Positions 61,146-64,000 of a DNA stretch of 64,000 nucleotides are shown here, in pieces; the first letter of the stretch is position 1; the number at the start of each line of letters is the position of its first letter. The DNA lies in contig CAUJGJ010000002.1 in NCBI GenBank assembly GCA_963170055.1, positions 3,518,846 to 3,582,845 on the forward strand, given 5' to 3'. Both the position numbers and the translations under genes were made by a program. The notes under the pieces are model-generated. The model worked only from the letters and a program-made list of their open reading frames with translations, was not told where the DNA came from and did no database searches. The stretch comes from Halisarca cf. caerulea. Lineage: Eukaryota; Porifera; Demospongiae; Chondrillida; Halisarcidae.

Positions 61146-61703
61146 ATTGTGCCATATAGGTTTGTATCATCTTTTAACTAGTCTTGTTTCCATTCAACAT
61201 TCTTGTATAGCATTAATAGCTAGCATATAACACAGATATAAGACATATACTAGATTGAAAAAAATAAAATCGAAACCCTGGTGGCCTGGTCACTTTTCAA
61301 AGATGTACAAGACCAGAAACATAATTATTACTTACTTATTACATATTACTTTGTGTGGCCTACATATACTGTATTTTTGGGGAATGTCCTGCAAAATCAG
61401 AGACAGTTTAAAACTATGTATATGGTGGAATTCCCTCTGAGGCACTCTCCAGAAAATCTTGTTGTACTGTAAGGCTAACTTTACATTTACTAAGGCCACA
61501 CAAAGTAAATAATATGTTTCTGGTCTTGGACATCTTTGAAAATTGACCAGGCCACTACGTTTTTTTTTGTTTTTTTCAATCAAAGGCATGCATGCAAGTA
61601 TATTCCTTATATCTGTGGACAGATGCTAGCTATTAATGCTATACAAGAATGTTGAATTGAAACAAGACTAGTAAAAAGATGATACAAACCTATATGGCAC
61701 AAT
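61146..61703. mobile_element. 558-bp palindromic element
   Basis: ATTGTGCCATATAGGTTTGT (left) and its complement (right) begin a full-length inverted symmetry centred near 61424. Internal pairs include ACTAGTCTTGTTTC, TTCTTGTATAGCATTAATAG and GTGGCCTGGTCA. The flanking repeat of 61707 starts directly after it. Non-coding. Confidence 0.85.
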
Positions 61704-61706
61704 CCT

Positions 61707-61990
61707 GGTACGAGCATGATATCCAGGTTATCGCCCAAGACCAAGGGAAGCCGAGGTTGCGGGCGATGACCTGGATATCATGCGAGTGAACTGGGATATA
61801 ACTTACTTCTGTCTCATACAAATTGATTTTCAATTAGTAGACTTGATTGGAAATAATTGATTTCATTAACACCAAATTAACTTTATTAACACCTGGTAGT
61901 TATTACCCGGGTGATAACTACCATACATGCCCAGTTTTTCTTTTGATCTTTCTCAAACTGGGATATATATATACATATCATATATATTTG
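61707..61990 (+). repeat. Duplicated repeat, copy 2 (intact at the MITE site)
   Basis: Partner of 59105-59590. It carries CATGATATCCAGGTTATCGC / GCGATGACCTGGATATCATG arms (61717-61782) and a palindrome, GGTAGTTATTACCC / GGGTGATAACTACC, at 61895-61922. Confidence 0.85.
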
Positions 61991-62344
61991 TCTACCATTA
62001 CCATGCATGGTAACTTAGGGATATCCATGGGTGATATTCTGGCTATCAACCCCTGGGAATGGATACTTGTGGTAGCTACCAGACTAATTAATTAATACTT
62101 CACACTCCTTCTGAAGTAAAACCAACCTTATGAATACAATTATGCATACAATGAACACAGGGGAATGGAAGACAAAAATTAATAGTTATCACACAATTTA
62201 CTTGGACATTAGCAGTAATAGATTACTCGACCTCGGCTTCACCTCCGTCTCGTCTCGTATATATTACAGCTAATGTTCTCGTACTTGGGTGATAACTATA
62301 ACATATATATGTATGTATATATATGTTATAGTATCTAGACATCA

Positions 62345-64000
62345 GACTGTGACAAAATTGTCAGCCATTTTGGATGATATCGCCGCTACAACACGCAGGA
62401 GGCCTGGGAACGCCTATTCCTTTTCCCTAGACTGTGCCTCCAGGCTCCCAAAAGGGGAGGTCGCCGCAGAAACCTGGCAAACTTCATCAACCAGGCAGTT
62501 GCGGAAGAATCAGACTCCCACGCTACACCTGCTGTGTTTGGCCATCGATCCAGTTTAGATACACTAGTGGTCACGGTGTCCTCCAAGTTGGAGGACGGGG
62601 ATTGTAAGGGTGCAGTCCGCATTGCTAGTTCTCGGGATACATTTTTTACACCAGATGAAAGGTCCTTAAATCTACTCAGGCACAAACACCCTCCATCTCA
62701 TCCTGATTGTGTCTTACCATGCAGATTTCCAGGCCCCTGAACATCCTCTGGTTGTATCTTCCACCTCGGTTTTGAAGTCTATCTATTCTTTCCCCTCTGG
62801 TTAAGCTGGAGGACATGATGGCCTCCTCCCACAACATCTGAAGGACCTCATATCCCCCAGCCTTGGATTGAATTCCTCCAACCCCCTGTCCTCCTTGACC
62901 CGCTTTACCAACAAAGTCTTCTCAGGCAGTGTACCCATTAATTCCAGCCCGTCCCTTCTTCTTTGGGGCAAACCTTTTTGGTCTTAATAAGGTAGATGGT
63001 GGTGTTCGCCCCATCGCAATTGGCTGTACATTACGGAGGCTAGCTGCTAAATGTGTCTGTGCTGAAGTCAAGGATGAATTGGGCTCGCTTCTCAGTCCCA
63101 AGCAGTTAGGTTTTGGCACTCCCTTAGGTGCAGAAGCCACCGTTCATGCTACTCGATCCTACTTAAGTGGTATGGATTAAGGCAAGCTCATGGTGAAGCT
63201 CGACTTCCAGAATGCATTCAATTGCATTCATCGTGACTTGATGTTGTAGCGCACTCTGGAGAAGGCCCCTACTGTTTTCCCATTGGCTTTTACTTCCTAT
63301 TCCCAACCATCTCTGCTGTTTTTTGGAAACTATTCCATCAACTCTTGTGAAGGAGTACAGCAAGGCGATCCATTGGGCCCACTCCTTTTCTGCATTGCAA
63401 TTCAGGATCTGATTAGTGCAATCAGGTCAGAATTTGCAGTGTTTTATTTGGATGATGGAACTCTTGGCGGCAGCTTGGAAGATGTTACATCAGATCTTCA
63501 GTACCTAGCAGACAATGTTCGCCACATTGGCCTGATACGCAACTGCAGTAAATTGGAATGTATCTGAAAGGACGACACATCCAGAAATGGAATTATGTCG
63601 GAGTTTCCATCCCTTCATGATAGTCCCCACGAAATGGCTACTCTCCTCGGTTCTCCAATTGGTGAGATTGAATCCATCAATGCAGTCCTTGAGGAGAAGA
63701 TCTCTGACTTACAAACTCTTGGAGAGAGGCTGAAGGTACTGAATGCCCATGATGCCTTATGTCTCATCAAGAATGCATTTTCACTTCCCAAGCTGCTACA
63801 CACTCTCCGCACCGCACACTGCTTTCAATCAGCCTTGCTCACTTCCTTTGATGATTTGCAGAGATGTCTATTGGAGTCCATCTGTAATATCACTCCTAGT
63901 GAGTCCAGTTGGAAGCAAGCCTCCCTGCCCATCACTTCAGGTGGTATTGGGATTAGAAGTGCAGTCTTGCTGGCACCTTCAGCCTATTTGGCCTCGGCTG
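62345..64000 (+). pseudogene. RT-RLE retrotransposon (copy E8), runs past the window end
   Basis: Starts in the linker (L-F-L-F-P-R-L-C-L-Q-A-P-K-R-G-G) and continues S-K-L-E-D-G-D-C-K-G-A-V-R-I-A-S. After frame breaks the RT reads [46 protein letters not shown] and catalytic [10 protein letters not shown] (about 63446). A thumb (S-P-I-G-E-I-E-S-I-N) reaches [10 protein letters not shown] at 64000. Several in-frame stops (63178, 63247, 63565) and frame shifts show it is dead. The knuckle and nuclease should lie just beyond the window. Confidence 0.83.

Overview
The window looks like AT-rich nuclear DNA of a marine invertebrate animal. A demosponge is my best guess, with a cnidarian or similar early-branching metazoan possible. 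The reasons are spliceosomal introns with GT-AG ends, very dense MITE-like hairpins, long (GT)n and (TAA)n microsatellites, and many broken non-LTR retrotransposons. There is no operon structure, rRNA, tRNA or CRISPR array.

Host genes. One gene dominates: eight exons on the minus strand between 34697 and 8178 join into one uninterrupted 409-codon frame. The product resembles the C45/AAT-type Ntn-hydrolases related to Dictyostelium dcd1 proteins. Its 5' exon(s), presumably with a signal peptide, were not found. Three introns are only 57-69 bp. The others (700 bp, 1.3 kb, 9.0 kb and 14.1 kb) are largely or visibly filled with mobile elements. A second host gene is supported only by its last exon, a coiled-coil-like 39-residue tail at 60273-60392 (-).

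Mobile elements. (1) A family of non-LTR retrotransposons, here called RT-RLE, has an N-terminal Cys-rich domain, a reverse transcriptase (YLDD), a C-x2-C-x9-H-x3-C zinc knuckle and a C-terminal R-P-D-x15-D restriction-like-endonuclease motif. Eight or more copies or tails lie in the window. A cluster in the 14 kb intron (19.3-27.8 kb) is arranged head-to-tail and tail-to-tail around TTA-rich tails. Others lie at 37.9-40.3, 54.9-56.1 and 62.3-64.0 kb, the last running off the window. (2) A second, different RT family (56.9-59.1 kb, -) ends in an E-L-T-x-P-F-E ... I-E-I-G-S-K-G domain. (3) CR1/L2/Jockey-like LINE fragments lie at 5.2-6.0, 28.6, 41.6-42.1, 44.6-45.5, 47.6-49.3 and 52.9-54.5 kb; the last keeps a 401-codon open RT frame. 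(4) At least a dozen non-coding inverted-repeat elements occur, many flanked by TA.

Layout: 0-5 kb tandem and dispersed repeats; 5.2-6 kb LINE tail; 8.2-34.7 kb the dcd1-like gene with repeat-filled introns; 35-37.5 kb low-complexity and hAT-like DNA; 37.9-40.3 kb RT-RLE copy; 40.6-47.6 kb MITEs, foldback elements and LINE tails; 47.6-50 kb LINE and a 175-bp tandem repeat; 51.5-52.7 kb tandem repeats with (GT)n; 52.9-59.1 kb four retroelement remnants; 59.1-62 kb duplicated repeats and the second host exon; 62.3 kb to the end, an RT-RLE copy. Apart from the two host genes, nothing looks like an intact functional system. The scientific interest lies in the RT-RLE family and its clustering.
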